Source: JBFGFX01 sp965232455 (GTDB taxonomy: Bacteria; Pseudomonadota; Gammaproteobacteria; Steroidobacterales; Woeseiaceae). Taken from it: a stretch of 64,000 nucleotides of DNA. Shown piece after piece: positions 35,238 to 44,149 of the stretch. The notes beneath the pieces are model-generated. The model was not told where the DNA came from and searched no databases. It saw only the letters and a list, made by a program, of their open reading frames with translations. The position numbers and the translations under genes were made by a program. The stretch spans positions 4,588,001 to 4,652,000 of the forward strand of contig OZ246981.1 of NCBI GenBank assembly GCA_965232455.1, read 5' to 3'. Every line of letters begins with the position of its first letter. The stretch's first letter is position 1.

Positions 35238-36605
35238 TCAGGCACTCAACGTCAGTGTAAACGCGGCGCCATCGCCGTCCTTTCGGTTGGCGGCGCTGAC
35301 TTGTCCGCCGTGTGCGCGAGCGATTTCGGCCGCGATACTCAAACCTAAGCCCGCGCCGCCGCCGGCGGAGGAATCGGCGCGCCAAAAACGCTCGAACAGC
35401 AGGTGGCGCGACGCCTCGTCCACACCGGGCCCTTCGTCGCGAACGACGTAGCCGTCGGACAGAACTTCAATATCGATTGCGCCGTCGTCGCGGCACCATT
35501 TGATCGCGTTTTCGACGAGGTTTCGCAGGGCGGTGTAGGCCGCGGCGCGGTCACCGCGAACGTCGCCGTTGCTCTCCCCGCTAATGCTCATTCGCTTGCT
35601 GCCCAATGCCGGATAACCGTCGAACGCGGCGACCACGTCTTCGGCCAGCGCGCGAAGATTCAGGCTCTCGAAACGATAATTGCGGATGTCCTGAACTTGC
35701 GAGAGGTCGAGCATTTGCTGCACGTTGCGCGCCATACCGTCGATGTCCTTGAGCAACTGGCCGCGCGTTGCGCCGTCGATATGCAGTTCCACCTGGCCAC
35801 GCATTATGGCCAGAGGTGTCTTCAGCTCGTGCGCCGCATTGGCGACGAACCGTTGCTGTACCCGATACCCTTCGGCTATTCGGTCGAGAGCCCCGTTGAA
35901 TGCCTGCACCAGCGGCACAATTTCACTGGGAGCGTTCGCCGTATCCAGTCGGGCATCGAGGTTTTCCGGCTTTATGACGTCCGCCGCGTCGGACACGCTG
36001 CGAATTCGGCGGATTGCCGCCCGCACTGCCAGCGTCATCGTGAGCAAAAGGATCACGAAGCCGACAATATCCACGACAATCGCCGTCTCGAACACTGCAG
36101 GCATGATCGCTTCCGCAGCAAGCTCGCTGAATCTGTCGCTACGTGCGGTTTGGATCATCACCGTGCGCCCATTGTTCTCGAACTCGAAATTGGCGACGTG
36201 CAGGCTGCCATCCGGACCCGGCATGGAAAAATAGTCGGGCGCTTCCGCCAACGAGTCGACACCGGTCGGCAACAGCGGCCCGGTACCGCCGTCCGACGCC
36301 AGCAACAGCCGCCCGTCGGCGTCGAGAATCCGATATTTGAGGTTCGCAAAAAACGCGTCGTAGCCCCACTGCATGGGCTCGTGCATCGTGAGCTGGGGCC
36401 GGTTGTCCGAGTCGAAGCTGAGCCGTTCAGCGATTTCTTCCGCCTGGCCGTAAAGACCGTCCCTGACCATCATTTCCGTGTTCGACGTGAACACCCAGTA
36501 GAGCAGTCCCAGCACGCCGAGCAGGCCGACTCCCAGTCCGACACCGATGTAGACCAGGAAAAGGCCGAGCAGCGATCGGCTAGTGGCGGCTTTCTTCAAG
36601 GGCAT
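35238..36605 (-). CDS. Sensor histidine kinase (QseC/PmrB-like)
   Basis: The 455-residue kinase has TM1 at about 12-37, a periplasmic loop of about 125 residues, TM2 at about 174-196, a HAMP linker, the H-box FVANAAHELKTPLA with the phospho-acceptor His, the N-box NLVENAIKW, the DEGPGV G1 box and the GGGAGLGLSI G2 box. This layout is that of the QseC/PmrB/TctE group. Its start overlaps the end of the response regulator gene by 26 bp. The periplasmic domain gives no clue to the signal. Confidence 0.93.
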   Translation of the reverse strand: MPLKKAATSRSLLGLFLVYIGVGLGVGLLGVLGLLYWVFTSNTEMMVRDGLYGQAEEIAERLSFDSDNRPQLTMHEPMQWGYDAFFANLKYRILDADGRLLLASDGGTGPLLPTGVDSLAEAPDYFSMPGPDGSLHVANFEFENNGRTVMIQTARSDRFSELAAEAIMPAVFETAIVVDIVGFVILLLTMTLAVRAAIRRIRSVSDAADVIKPENLDARLDTANAPSEIVPLVQAFNGALDRIAEGYRVQQRFVANAAHELKTPLAIMRGQVELHIDGATRGQLLKDIDGMARNVQQMLDLSQVQDIRNYRFESLNLRALAEDVVAAFDGYPALGSKRMSISGESNGDVRGDRAAAYTALRNLVENAIKWCRDDGAIDIEVLSDGYVVRDEGPGVDEASRHLLFERFWRADSSAGGGAGLGLSIAAEIARAHGGQVSAANRKDGDGAAFTLTLSA

Positions 36606-37257
36606 ATCCGAAATCCCTTACGGCGTTGATCCGGACCGAGGCACCGGCATTTCTCAGTTGTTTTCGCAGGCGATGCATGAGTACCTCGAGCGCGTTGGGG
36701 GTCACGGCCGCGTCCATTCCGTAGACGCTGTCTTCCAGGCGCTGCCGGCTGCACCGGCCGTCGGCGGTTCTGATCAGGCATTCGAGGGCGGTAAATTCCT
36801 TGCCCGACAGTTTTACGGTCTGGCCCGCGACTTCCGCCGTTCGCGCCCGAACATCGATTCGCAGATTACCCCGTTGCGCCGTTTCGTCGACGAGTTCGGA
36901 AGGCCGCCGCAGCAGCGCATTGATCCGTGCCACGAGTTCTTCCATTGCGAAAGGTTTGGTCAGATAGTCGTCAGCCCCGCTGTCGAGGCCCTTTACGCGG
37001 TCGCGCAACGCATCGCGGGCGGTCAGAATCAAACACGGCTGTCGCATGCCCTTTTTGCGCAGATGCCGCAAGAGCTCCATTCCGTCGCCGTCCGGAAGGC
37101 CCAGATCCAGTATTAGCAGTTCGTAGTTGAACTGGGTTGCCGCGTGGATCGCCGCCGATTTGGTGTGCACGATGTCCAACGTGTGTCCGCTTCGTGTGAC
37201 ACCCTGGCGTATCAGGTCGGCAAGCCGCTTGTTGTCTTCGACGAGCAGAAGTCGCAT
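36580..37257 (-). CDS. OmpR-family response regulator (QseB/PmrA-like)
   Basis: The 225-residue regulator has a receiver domain with acidic pocket (VEDN), phospho-acceptor Asp51 in LILDLGLPDGDG, the LTAR switch and Lys in DDYLTKPF, then a winged-helix DNA-binding domain ending in VRDFGYALE. It is co-transcribed with the MipA-like gene 30 bp upstream and with the kinase. The two CTTACG-N5-CTTACG boxes near this operon and the export operon are the expected form of its binding site, so it probably autoregulates and controls the exporter. Confidence 0.94.
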   Translation of the reverse strand: MRLLLVEDNKRLADLIRQGVTRSGHTLDIVHTKSAAIHAATQFNYELLILDLGLPDGDGMELLRHLRKKGMRQPCLILTARDALRDRVKGLDSGADDYLTKPFAMEELVARINALLRRPSELVDETAQRGNLRIDVRARTAEVAGQTVKLSGKEFTALECLIRTADGRCSRQRLEDSVYGMDAAVTPNALEVLMHRLRKQLRNAGASVRINAVRDFGYALEESRH

Positions 37258-37287
37258 GGCATTCCCGCAAACTGGCGGAGCAAACGT

Positions 37288-38052
37288 TTAAAAAGTATAC
37301 AGGTAGCCGATATTGATTCGGGGGGAGCCGCTCGAGTCGACGAGCGGGCTGTCCTTGACCGCCGAGTCATAGTGCCGGTACTTGAGACTGGCGATCAGCT
37401 GCTGCCGGTCCGTAAGCCTGTGAAAGTAGTCTACGCCCAGGTCGACGTGAAGCGCCGAATCGGCTGAGTACGCGGGGCGGTCCGCCGTGGCTTCATCGGC
37501 TCGCACGCCGAAATAATAATCCGTATAGCTGCTGTCATAGTATTCCAGCGCGACTTTCGGTACCCAACGTCCCCGCCCGGCGTCAATGGTCCAATAGCTG
37601 CCGAGCGAACCGTAGGCGCCGTCGGACTTTCCGGACACGTCGGTTTGCCATTCGCCGACGAAGTTGCCGTAGTCCGTTTTGTATTCGGCCCGAACGCCGG
37701 CGAAGATGCCGCCGTCCCGATCCTCCATACCGGCGAAAAACGGATCGTCGCTCGCCTCGAAGCCGTCAAATCGCGCCTCCGCCTTCACACCGAACATGAA
37801 GCGTTCGTTGTCGATCAACTGGACGTCCAGCTGATTGGCGAAGAAACGAAAATGCTTGCCGCTCAGATACAGTATCGGGACGCCGCTGGTCTCGAAGCCG
37901 AGCTTTCGATAACCCTCGTCTTCCGCCAGCGCGCCAAGCCCGAGCCCCCACTCGAAGCTGTCGGACCGCTGTGTGGGAAACCGGTCTTCGCCGGCTGCTG
38001 AATTCGTCGCCGCCATGATCGCCGCCGCGGCGATATACGTAAGCCTTGCCAT
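37288..38052 (-). CDS. MipA/OmpV-family outer-membrane protein
   Basis: The 254-residue protein has a signal peptide (MARLTYIAAAAIMAATNSAAG) and the MipA/OmpV features: an early FEWGLGLGA strand, a GVPILYLSGKHFRFF strand, a repeated DGG(I)FAGVRAEYKTDYG segment, and a C-terminal strand ending in YLYTF. Members are beta-barrels often next to QseBC-like two-component systems and induced by envelope stress. It heads the operon with the response regulator and kinase. Its 5' end is the source or sister of the leader found on the LolA-like gene. Confidence 0.88.
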   Translation of the reverse strand: MARLTYIAAAAIMAATNSAAGEDRFPTQRSDSFEWGLGLGALAEDEGYRKLGFETSGVPILYLSGKHFRFFANQLDVQLIDNERFMFGVKAEARFDGFEASDDPFFAGMEDRDGGIFAGVRAEYKTDYGNFVGEWQTDVSGKSDGAYGSLGSYWTIDAGRGRWVPKVALEYYDSSYTDYYFGVRADEATADRPAYSADSALHVDLGVDYFHRLTDRQQLIASLKYRHYDSAVKDSPLVDSSGSPRINIGYLYTF

Positions 38053-38126
38053 GGTTTGCTCCTCGCATGGGTAATCTGTCGATCGGAGCGGGTATCGTGC
38101 TGGCTCTGGCTTACGGTTAGCTTACG
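37996..38126 (-). repeat. Duplicated promoter-RBS-signal-peptide segment, copy 2
   Basis: This is the partner of 34921-35049. Here it is in the natural position, directly in front of the mipA-like gene and its two-component operon, so it is probably the parent copy. Confidence 0.75.
38110..38126. promoter_or_regulatory. CTTACG-N5-CTTACG direct repeat (PmrA/QseB-type box), copy 2
   Basis: Half-sites at 38110-38115 and 38121-38126 are again separated by 5 bp. The spacer sequence (GTTAG) differs from copy 1 (GCGCG) while both half-sites are kept, which argues for selection on the half-sites. It lies 57 bp upstream of the mipA-like start. Confidence 0.6.
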
Positions 38127-38155
38127 CCCGTCGCCGGCGTTGCCCGCCCGCCCCG

Positions 38156-38226
38156 TGCTCGCTGTGCGTCACAACGGTATCCGGTTCTTCCAAACCGATA
38201 TTGCACATTCAGGTTGGAGGTGCTAT
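38156..38226 (+). repeat. Conserved 71-nt element upstream of small exported protein, copy A
   Basis: This non-coding segment aligns without gaps to 44150-44220 with 63 of 71 positions identical by my count. It contains a stem-loop (CGGTT, loop, AACCG) followed by GATATTGCAnATTCAG. The similarity stops just after a purine-rich GGAGGTGCTAT. It may be a shared promoter-operator or a leader RNA. Confidence 0.65.
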
Positions 38227-38273
38227 TCCTAGGAACCGATCCGCAGCCGATAGACTCACAAGAAACGAATCCA

Positions 38274-38570
38274 TTGTTGCGATCAGATTTCCAGTCGAAC
38301 CCCGCTAAAGCCGCTTTCGCACGGCTGTTGCTGCTGTTGCTGATCGTAGGATCGCAGGCGTCATTTGCCGCCCATCAGTTCGAGCACCACGCCGACGATC
38401 TTCACGAGACCTGTACGATCTGTGTGCAGCTCGATCGCGACGACGCTCCGCCGCCACCTCCCGCTCCACTCGCTTGCGCATTGCCGACGCCTTCCATCGT
38501 ACCGTTCGGCGCCGATGCCACCGCATCCGCCGAAGGCTTCTCTCTTTACAGCGCACGCGCCTCTCCCTGA
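38274..38570 (+). CDS. Small exported His/Cys-rich protein (DUF2946-like), copy A
   Basis: The product is about 98 residues if translation starts at the TTG at 38274, the position matching the start of its paralogue at 44278; in-frame starts further up exist but are not shared. It has a signal or TM segment (ARLLLLLLIVGSQASFA) followed by HQFEHHADDLHETCTICVQ, giving a cluster of histidines and a CxxC that could bind a metal ion, then a proline-rich tail. It precedes a TBDR gene by 87 bp, and the same pair recurs at 44278-47001. A role as a periplasmic metal-binding accessory of the receptor is inferred. Confidence 0.7.
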   Translation: MLRSDFQSNPAKAAFARLLLLLLIVGSQASFAAHQFEHHADDLHETCTICVQLDRDDAPPPPPAPLACALPTPSIVPFGADATASAEGFSLYSARASP

Positions 38571-38571
38571 C

Positions 38572-38646
38572 CCCAAAACGATTGCGTAACACCGCCCCTT
38601 CGGCTTTCGCGGAAGGCGGCTCGCTTTTTACGAGCATCGTTTTGGG
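38572..38646 (+). promoter_or_regulatory. Predicted three-way-junction RNA sequestering the TBDR RBS, copy A
   Basis: A perfect 11-bp outer stem (38572-38582 with 38636-38646) encloses two hairpins: 38592-38619 (about 8 bp with a 2-nt bulge) and 38619-38635 (GCTCG/CGAGC). The 3' strand of the outer stem contains the GGG of the TBDR RBS (GGGAG at 38644-38648; ATG at 38658). A structurally equal element with different sequence precedes the second TBDR. I cannot match it to a known riboswitch class. Confidence 0.55.
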
Positions 38647-38657
38647 AGTTCCACTCA

Positions 38658-40784
38658 ATGAAGCCACACGCTATTTTCGCGATCGGCCGCGTCGCCGTCG
38701 CTGCGTCAGCTCTGCTGACGCTGTCCAACCCTTCGTTCGCGCAGTCAGAGCCCGGCGCGAGCGCCGGCCCAGTCGATGAGATCGTCGTAACCGGAGAACG
38801 TCTGCAGTCGGGTTACCTCGAAGCGCAGGCGGAGGTCGGCCTGGGTTTTGCTGCCGATATCTCACGGGTGCCGCAGAGTATTCAGGTTCTGAACAGGCGG
38901 CTGATCGACGATCTCAACCCGGCCACGCTGTCGGACATCGTGAGTATTGCCGGAGGCACGAGCAGCCCCCGAAACAGTATCGAACCGTTCAGCTCGTTCA
39001 AGCTGCGAGGATTCACCGTCAGTCAGACGGTCGTCGACGGAATCCGCAACACCAACTCGCTGAATATCCAGTCCGAGGGTCTCGCCAGTTTCGAGCAGGT
39101 CGAGGTGCTTCGCGGTCCCGGCGGCGCCGTCTTCGGTTTGAGTTCGCCCGGCGGCGTGGTCAACATCGTGACGAAAAAGCCGCTGTCGACAAAACGCATT
39201 GAAGCGTCCGTCGGAGTCGGGAACTTCGACCACCGGCAGGCGACGATCGACCTCACGGGCCCGCTTACGAGCAATGGCAGCCTCCGGGGACGGGTCGTGG
39301 GCGCGTATGAAGAAAGAGACAGCTTCGTCGATTTTGTTTCCGTTGAGCGCACCCAGTTCAACCCGAGCATCGAATGGGAACATTCTTCGGGCACCGTGCT
39401 GCGCTATCAGGCCGATTACCGGGAGCGGGAAGGGCTGCGGTACATCTCGCTGCCCGTGGAAGGCACGTTGATCAACACCGACGTGTTCGAGTTGCCGTAC
39501 TCGCTTTATACCGGCGAGCCCGGACAGGGTGATACGGAGTCCGAGTCCCTGGTACATACGCTGGTCGCGGAACGGGTTTCCGACGGCCCGGACCTGACGC
39601 GGTTCTATGTCCGCAACACCAACAGCGAGTATGACCAGCCCTCCGTGGCGCCCGCTGCCGTACAGGACGACGGCCGCACGCTTAACAGACGCTTCAACCA
39701 GTTCGTCGAGGACCAGGAAGAGGTTGTCGTGGGCGCTCAACTCGTCAGAGAGCTGGATCTCGGCGGCCTCAGTCCGGTCGTCTCGGCCGGCGTCGACTAT
39801 GCGGAGTGGACGTACGACTCGGAATTCTTCCGCGGGTCCGTAGCGCCGCTGGATCTGCTCGATCCGGTGTACGGGTCCCCCATCGAGGGGCTGTTTCTGC
39901 TGGCCAGTTCCCGCGACCGGTTCGAGCAGGTTGGCGGTTATATCCAGGGTTTGGTCGAATTCGGCGAAGACGTCACCGTCCTCGTGGGGGCACGCGTCGA
40001 TCAACTGAAAAACAGGACGGAGTCCCTCCGCTCCGGGGCGTCCGGGTCGTCGACGGACACCGAGTTTTCGCCGCGCGTCGGCGTTTCCTGGGAAGTCACG
40101 CCCGGCATAGTCCCTTACGCCTCCTATGCCGAAACGTTCGAGGCCAACCCCAACTTCGGCTTCGTGCGCTCGCCGGACGGTGAGCCGTTCGGTCCGCAAA
40201 CGGGCCGTCAGTGGGACGTTGGCGTCAAGCTCGCCTCGGTGGCGGGCCTCACGTCGACAATCTCCTTCTTCGAGATCGAACTGTCGAACGTCCTCACCGC
40301 TGATCCCGCCGATCCGGCCTTCCGGGTGCCGACGGGCGAGCAGCGCTCGCGCGGCATAGAGTTCATCAACACCTGGCAGCCGGCCGACAACTTTACGCTT
40401 CTTGCCAGTTATGCCTACACGGATGCGGAGGTGACCGAGGACAACGTGATCGAGCCCGGGACGCCGCTCGACAACGTATCGGAGCACTCGGGCCGAATTT
40501 GGGCGCGCTACGCGCATTCATTCGGCGAAGGTTGGATTGCCGGGCTTACGGGAGGGTGGACCTACAACTCCTCGGCGTTCATCGGTATCGGCAATAATCT
40601 CGAGGTGCCCAGTTATGACGTGATCGAACTGGGTGCGTTCGTGCGTCGCGGACCGTTCCAGGTGGATCTGAAGGTGGACAATCTGGCCGACGAGGACTAC
40701 CTGCTGCGCGGCGCGTTCGGCGGCAACGGCGTGGTGCCGGGTGACCAGCGCCGCGTCCTGGCCACGTTTGCATGGAGCCCGTGA
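38658..40784 (+). CDS. TonB-dependent siderophore-type receptor
   Basis: The 708-residue receptor has a signal peptide, a TonB box (DEIVVTGERL), a plug domain with VPQSIQVLNRRLIDD and RGPGGAVFGLSSPGGVVNIVTK, a 22-strand barrel and a C-terminal aromatic strand ending in FAWSP. The plug motifs are those of the FhuA/FecA-like siderophore group. It starts the transport operon: the FecB-like binding protein begins 4 bp after its stop, then FecCD-type permease and ATPase. The likely ligand is a metal chelate, with iron-siderophore the default; cobalamin or another metal complex is possible. Confidence 0.9.
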   Translation: MKPHAIFAIGRVAVAASALLTLSNPSFAQSEPGASAGPVDEIVVTGERLQSGYLEAQAEVGLGFAADISRVPQSIQVLNRRLIDDLNPATLSDIVSIAGGTSSPRNSIEPFSSFKLRGFTVSQTVVDGIRNTNSLNIQSEGLASFEQVEVLRGPGGAVFGLSSPGGVVNIVTKKPLSTKRIEASVGVGNFDHRQATIDLTGPLTSNGSLRGRVVGAYEERDSFVDFVSVERTQFNPSIEWEHSSGTVLRYQADYREREGLRYISLPVEGTLINTDVFELPYSLYTGEPGQGDTESESLVHTLVAERVSDGPDLTRFYVRNTNSEYDQPSVAPAAVQDDGRTLNRRFNQFVEDQEEVVVGAQLVRELDLGGLSPVVSAGVDYAEWTYDSEFFRGSVAPLDLLDPVYGSPIEGLFLLASSRDRFEQVGGYIQGLVEFGEDVTVLVGARVDQLKNRTESLRSGASGSSTDTEFSPRVGVSWEVTPGIVPYASYAETFEANPNFGFVRSPDGEPFGPQTGRQWDVGVKLASVAGLTSTISFFEIELSNVLTADPADPAFRVPTGEQRSRGIEFINTWQPADNFTLLASYAYTDAEVTEDNVIEPGTPLDNVSEHSGRIWARYAHSFGEGWIAGLTGGWTYNSSAFIGIGNNLEVPSYDVIELGAFVRRGPFQVDLKVDNLADEDYLLRGAFGGNGVVPGDQRRVLATFAWSP

Positions 40785-40788
40785 TTGC

Positions 40789-42009
40789 ATGAGCGCACCG
40801 CGATCCCGAGCGTCCCACTTCCTGCTCAGCGTTGCGCTGACGGCGATGCTGGCGCCGGGGGCCTTTGCGAGCGAGCGGGATGCTTGCATCGCCGATTTCG
40901 ATCACGAGAGGGACTACTTCCCCTCGAAGGCGAAACTCGAATACGCCCGCGGATTCGGCGTTGTTTACCACGGTCACTACAAGGTGCTGACGGTTCAGAA
41001 TCCCAATGACGAAGGCGCGCGCGACATCGTCGTCCTCGTGCAGTGCGGCGCTCCCGTTCCAAGCCTGGAAGGGGAACTCGCAACCGCGACGGTCGTCGAG
41101 ATCCCGGCCCGCACGCTCGGATCCAACGAGGATCTCTCCCTGAATCGCGCCCGTGTGCTCGGCTATACCGAGGGGGTGGTCGCCATGGGAGGGGGCGGTA
41201 TCTACTCCCCGGCCCTGCGGCAACGCTGGGAATCGGGCGCCGCCGTCTCGATCGGCGAATCCTTCCACGGCCAGCCCGACTACGAGAAACTGCTTGCCTC
41301 GGCACCCGACGTCGTTTTCCTTTCCACCGCCTCGCTCGCCACAGCCGAGTCTATCCGACGAGCTCGCGCCATCGGGGTGCCCGCGGTTCCGAGCATGTCG
41401 TGGGTGGAGGCCAGCGTACTCGGCCAGGCCGAATGGCTGCAGCTGGTCGCGGTCTTCCTGAACGAGGAAGCCAAAGCCAACGCCGTTCTCGACGCAATCA
41501 AGAGCCGCTACGCGAGTTTGTCGGCACGGGCGCGCGCCCAACGCGCTACGCCGACCGTCGTGTGGCTGGATCCCGCGCAACAGCGAAACCAATGGGTCGT
41601 TCCCGAGGCAAACTGGCTTGCCCGGCTCATCGACGACGCCGGCGGTCGTACACCCTGGGCAAATCCCGACGGCGCGCCCGACCGTACGGTTTCTACGGAA
41701 CAGATTCTCGTCGTCGCGGACGAGATCGACGCGTTCGTTACGACGACCGTAGCACTCCATGAACCGGGATCCGTCGGTGCCCTGGAAGGGTCGCAGGCCG
41801 TCCGGCGAGCGCGCCTCTTCGACGTTCACAATCGCTCGCGGCCGGAGCACGATGCCTACGACTGGTACGAAAGCGCCGTGGTGGAGGTCGACCGCGTGCT
41901 GGAAGACTTCGTCGCCTTGCTCCACCCGGAGCTGCTCCCGGGGCATCGCTTCCGCTATTTGCGGCCGTTGCGAGCCAACGGCAATCAACCGAACGGCGAC
42001 GAACAATGA
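40789..42009 (+). CDS. FecB/BtuF-like periplasmic substrate-binding protein
   Basis: The protein has 406 residues from the ATG at 40789, which has GGAG eleven bases upstream and begins a signal peptide. The mature part fits the two-lobed helical-backbone fold of class III binding proteins (RVLGYTEGVVAMG, then APDVVFLSTASLATA in the first lobe, and a second-lobe STEQILVVADEIDAFV segment). It overlaps the permease gene by 4 bp (ATGA). It passes the ligand of the upstream TBDR to the permease. Confidence 0.88.
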   Translation: MSAPRSRASHFLLSVALTAMLAPGAFASERDACIADFDHERDYFPSKAKLEYARGFGVVYHGHYKVLTVQNPNDEGARDIVVLVQCGAPVPSLEGELATATVVEIPARTLGSNEDLSLNRARVLGYTEGVVAMGGGGIYSPALRQRWESGAAVSIGESFHGQPDYEKLLASAPDVVFLSTASLATAESIRRARAIGVPAVPSMSWVEASVLGQAEWLQLVAVFLNEEAKANAVLDAIKSRYASLSARARAQRATPTVVWLDPAQQRNQWVVPEANWLARLIDDAGGRTPWANPDGAPDRTVSTEQILVVADEIDAFVTTTVALHEPGSVGALEGSQAVRRARLFDVHNRSRPEHDAYDWYESAVVEVDRVLEDFVALLHPELLPGHRFRYLRPLRANGNQPNGDEQ

Positions 42010-43097
42010 ACCAGGGCATCCGCGAGACGGCGCAAATCCCATTGCTCGAAGGCGATCCTCGCACAAGCGCTCGGCCGCTATTCTTCATCATTCTGCTCAT
42101 TGCGCCCGCGGCTCTATTCCTGATGATCCTCGTGATCGGCTCGATACCGATCCCCGCCGCGGAGGCGTTTCGATTTCTGTTTGGCCTCGAACTCGAGTCG
42201 ACCGTGTCCGCGACCATCCTCTGGGAGCTTAGGCTTCCTCGGGCCATCACGGCGCTCGTCTGCGGCGCTGCGCTGGGCGCCGCGGGGCTGCAACTGCAGA
42301 CCCTGTTCCGTAACCCGCTCGCCGGACCGTGGGCGCTCGGCCTCACCGGCGGCGCTCAACTCGGTGTCGCGCTCGTCGTCGCGACCGGCGCCGTCGTCAG
42401 CTCCGCAACCCTGGAGCGGATCGCGTTCTTAAGCGAACTCGGCATCGTCACCGGGGCCGTGCTCGGCGCGGGCGCGGTGGCGATCATGGTTGCCGCGGTT
42501 TCACGCCATGTCAGCACCATGACCTTGCTCATTGTCGGGCTCATGCTCGGTTACCTCGCGGAGGGCCTCGTCAGCATCGTCCTGCATTTCACCACCGAAG
42601 TGCAGGGGCGCGTCTTCGCTTCCTGGAACAACGGCAGTTTCGCCGGCGTCCAGTGGCAGCATTTTCCGATACTGTTGCCCAGTCTGGTGGTCGGGTTAAT
42701 ACTCGCTCTCGGTCTGGTCAAACCGCTCAACGCACTGCTTCTCGGCGAGCGATATGCGATGTCGCTCGGGCTGCCCGTCGGCCGCGCCCGCCTGGTCGTT
42801 CTGGCGAGCGCGGTTTTGCTGGCGGCGCCGGTAACGGCCTATTGCGGACCGGTGCTGTTCGTGGGCATCATCGTCCCGCACATGGCTCGCGGACTGCTCA
42901 ACAGCTCTGACCACAGGGTGCTGATGCCGGCAGTCATGTTACTGGGGGCGACCCTTTGCCTGGCGGCGGATTTGTTTGTTCACCTCCCCTGGGAACGTCA
43001 CTTCCTGCATTTGAACGCCGTCAACGCCGCCATCGGCGCGCCTTTCGTCATCTGGATCCTGCTGCGCAACCGCAATTTGCGCGCCATGGCGGTTTGA
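42006..43097 (+). CDS. FecCD-family ABC transporter permease
   Basis: The 363-residue permease has about nine to ten TM helices and the family motifs LRLPRAITALVCGAALGAAGLQLQTLFRNPLAGP and the EAA-like loop in the last third (VLFVGIIVPHMAR). It is translationally coupled to the binding protein (ATGA) and is followed directly by the ATPase. It is the sole permease gene, so the transporter presumably uses a homodimer. Confidence 0.92.
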   Translation: MNQGIRETAQIPLLEGDPRTSARPLFFIILLIAPAALFLMILVIGSIPIPAAEAFRFLFGLELESTVSATILWELRLPRAITALVCGAALGAAGLQLQTLFRNPLAGPWALGLTGGAQLGVALVVATGAVVSSATLERIAFLSELGIVTGAVLGAGAVAIMVAAVSRHVSTMTLLIVGLMLGYLAEGLVSIVLHFTTEVQGRVFASWNNGSFAGVQWQHFPILLPSLVVGLILALGLVKPLNALLLGERYAMSLGLPVGRARLVVLASAVLLAAPVTAYCGPVLFVGIIVPHMARGLLNSSDHRVLMPAVMLLGATLCLAADLFVHLPWERHFLHLNAVNAAIGAPFVIWILLRNRNLRAMAV

Positions 43098-44123
43098 ATG
43101 CTCGAGCTCGAGGCATTGGACATCGGTTATCGATCCCGCCGGGGCGATACCAGCGTTGCGCGGCAGATCAATCTCAGGCTCGATGCCGGCGAGTTCGTAT
43201 GCCTTCTCGGACCCAACGGGGCCGGGAAGTCGACGCTCATGCGTACGATCGCCGGCATGCAGCCGCCGCTCGCCGGCCAGGTTCGCGTCGGGGGCCGCGA
43301 CCTTCAGGAGATACCGGCCCGTAACCGCGCCGGACTGGTGGGTGTGGTGCTCACGGAACGCGTCTCCGCCGGCCTCCTGACCAGTTACGCTTTGGTCAGC
43401 CTTGGGCGCTATCCGTACACGAGCTGGTTCGGCAGACTCACCGAGGACGACCATGAGGTCGTTCGGAGCGCCATCCGGATGGCGGGCGCCGGGGAACTTG
43501 CACACCGTTTCGTGAGCGAACTCAGTGACGGCGAGCGGCAGCGAGTGATGCTGGCTCGCGCATTGGCGCAGCAACCCCGGCTGCTGATTCTCGACGAGAT
43601 TACCGCTTTTCTCGACCTGCCCCGACGTGTCGAGATCATGAGCTTGCTGAGGCGGCTTGCCCGTGACACCGGTTGCGCCATGCTGATTTCCACGCATGAC
43701 TTGGACCTCGCGTTACGCAATGCCGACCGCGCCTGGCTGATCGACAAAAACGGGAGCCTTCGGGCCGGGGCCCCCGAGGATCTGGTGCTTTCGGGCGAAC
43801 TGGCCGCGACGTTCAGCGATGAGGGCATCGATTTCGATCCTCTCCGGGGTGTGCTGCAAACGCGCCAGCAAGCGGGTCCCCGGATATTGCTTACCGGGGA
43901 AACATCTATTCTGCGTGAGTGGACGCAACGCGCCCTGGAGCGATGTGGCTTCCGCCTCTGCGACGAGGCGAGTTGTCCACCCGGAGACTGTCCTCGCGTA
44001 GAGCTGCTCGGCGAAGGGGGTTGGCGCCTCGAAGATTCGGGAACGACCCGATCCTTCAGTACCCTCTATGACCTCACACGCGCCCTGGTCGACCCTGGGG
44101 AAGATCAAGCCGGATTGACATAA
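43098..44123 (+). CDS. FecE/BtuD-like ABC ATPase with Cys-rich C-terminal extension
   Basis: The 341-residue ATPase has Walker A GPNGAGKST (38-46), signature LSDGERQR (142-149), Walker B LLILDEITAFLD and the switch His in STHDLD. FecE-type ATPases usually end near residue 255. This one continues for about 85 residues, containing Cys283, Cys288, Cys293 and Cys298, each exactly five residues apart, in a segment rich in Gly and Pro. Such a motif could bind a metal or cluster and might sense the cargo metal. The start at 43098 immediately follows the permease stop. Confidence 0.9.
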   Translation: MLELEALDIGYRSRRGDTSVARQINLRLDAGEFVCLLGPNGAGKSTLMRTIAGMQPPLAGQVRVGGRDLQEIPARNRAGLVGVVLTERVSAGLLTSYALVSLGRYPYTSWFGRLTEDDHEVVRSAIRMAGAGELAHRFVSELSDGERQRVMLARALAQQPRLLILDEITAFLDLPRRVEIMSLLRRLARDTGCAMLISTHDLDLALRNADRAWLIDKNGSLRAGAPEDLVLSGELAATFSDEGIDFDPLRGVLQTRQQAGPRILLTGETSILREWTQRALERCGFRLCDEASCPPGDCPRVELLGEGGWRLEDSGTTRSFSTLYDLTRALVDPGEDQAGLT

Positions 44124-44149
44124 CGGTTACCCGTGCCGTCAAAGCCGCA

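Noticed and set aside
38156..38226. Cobalamin riboswitch, or Fur or Zur box, as explanation for the 71-nt element
   Set aside because: No B12-box-like sequence, no GATAATGATAATC-like repeat and no TGTTATAACA core; the element stays unassigned.
38862..40517. 551-residue minus-strand open frame
   Set aside because: Antisense of the first TBDR gene; no motifs or start signals.
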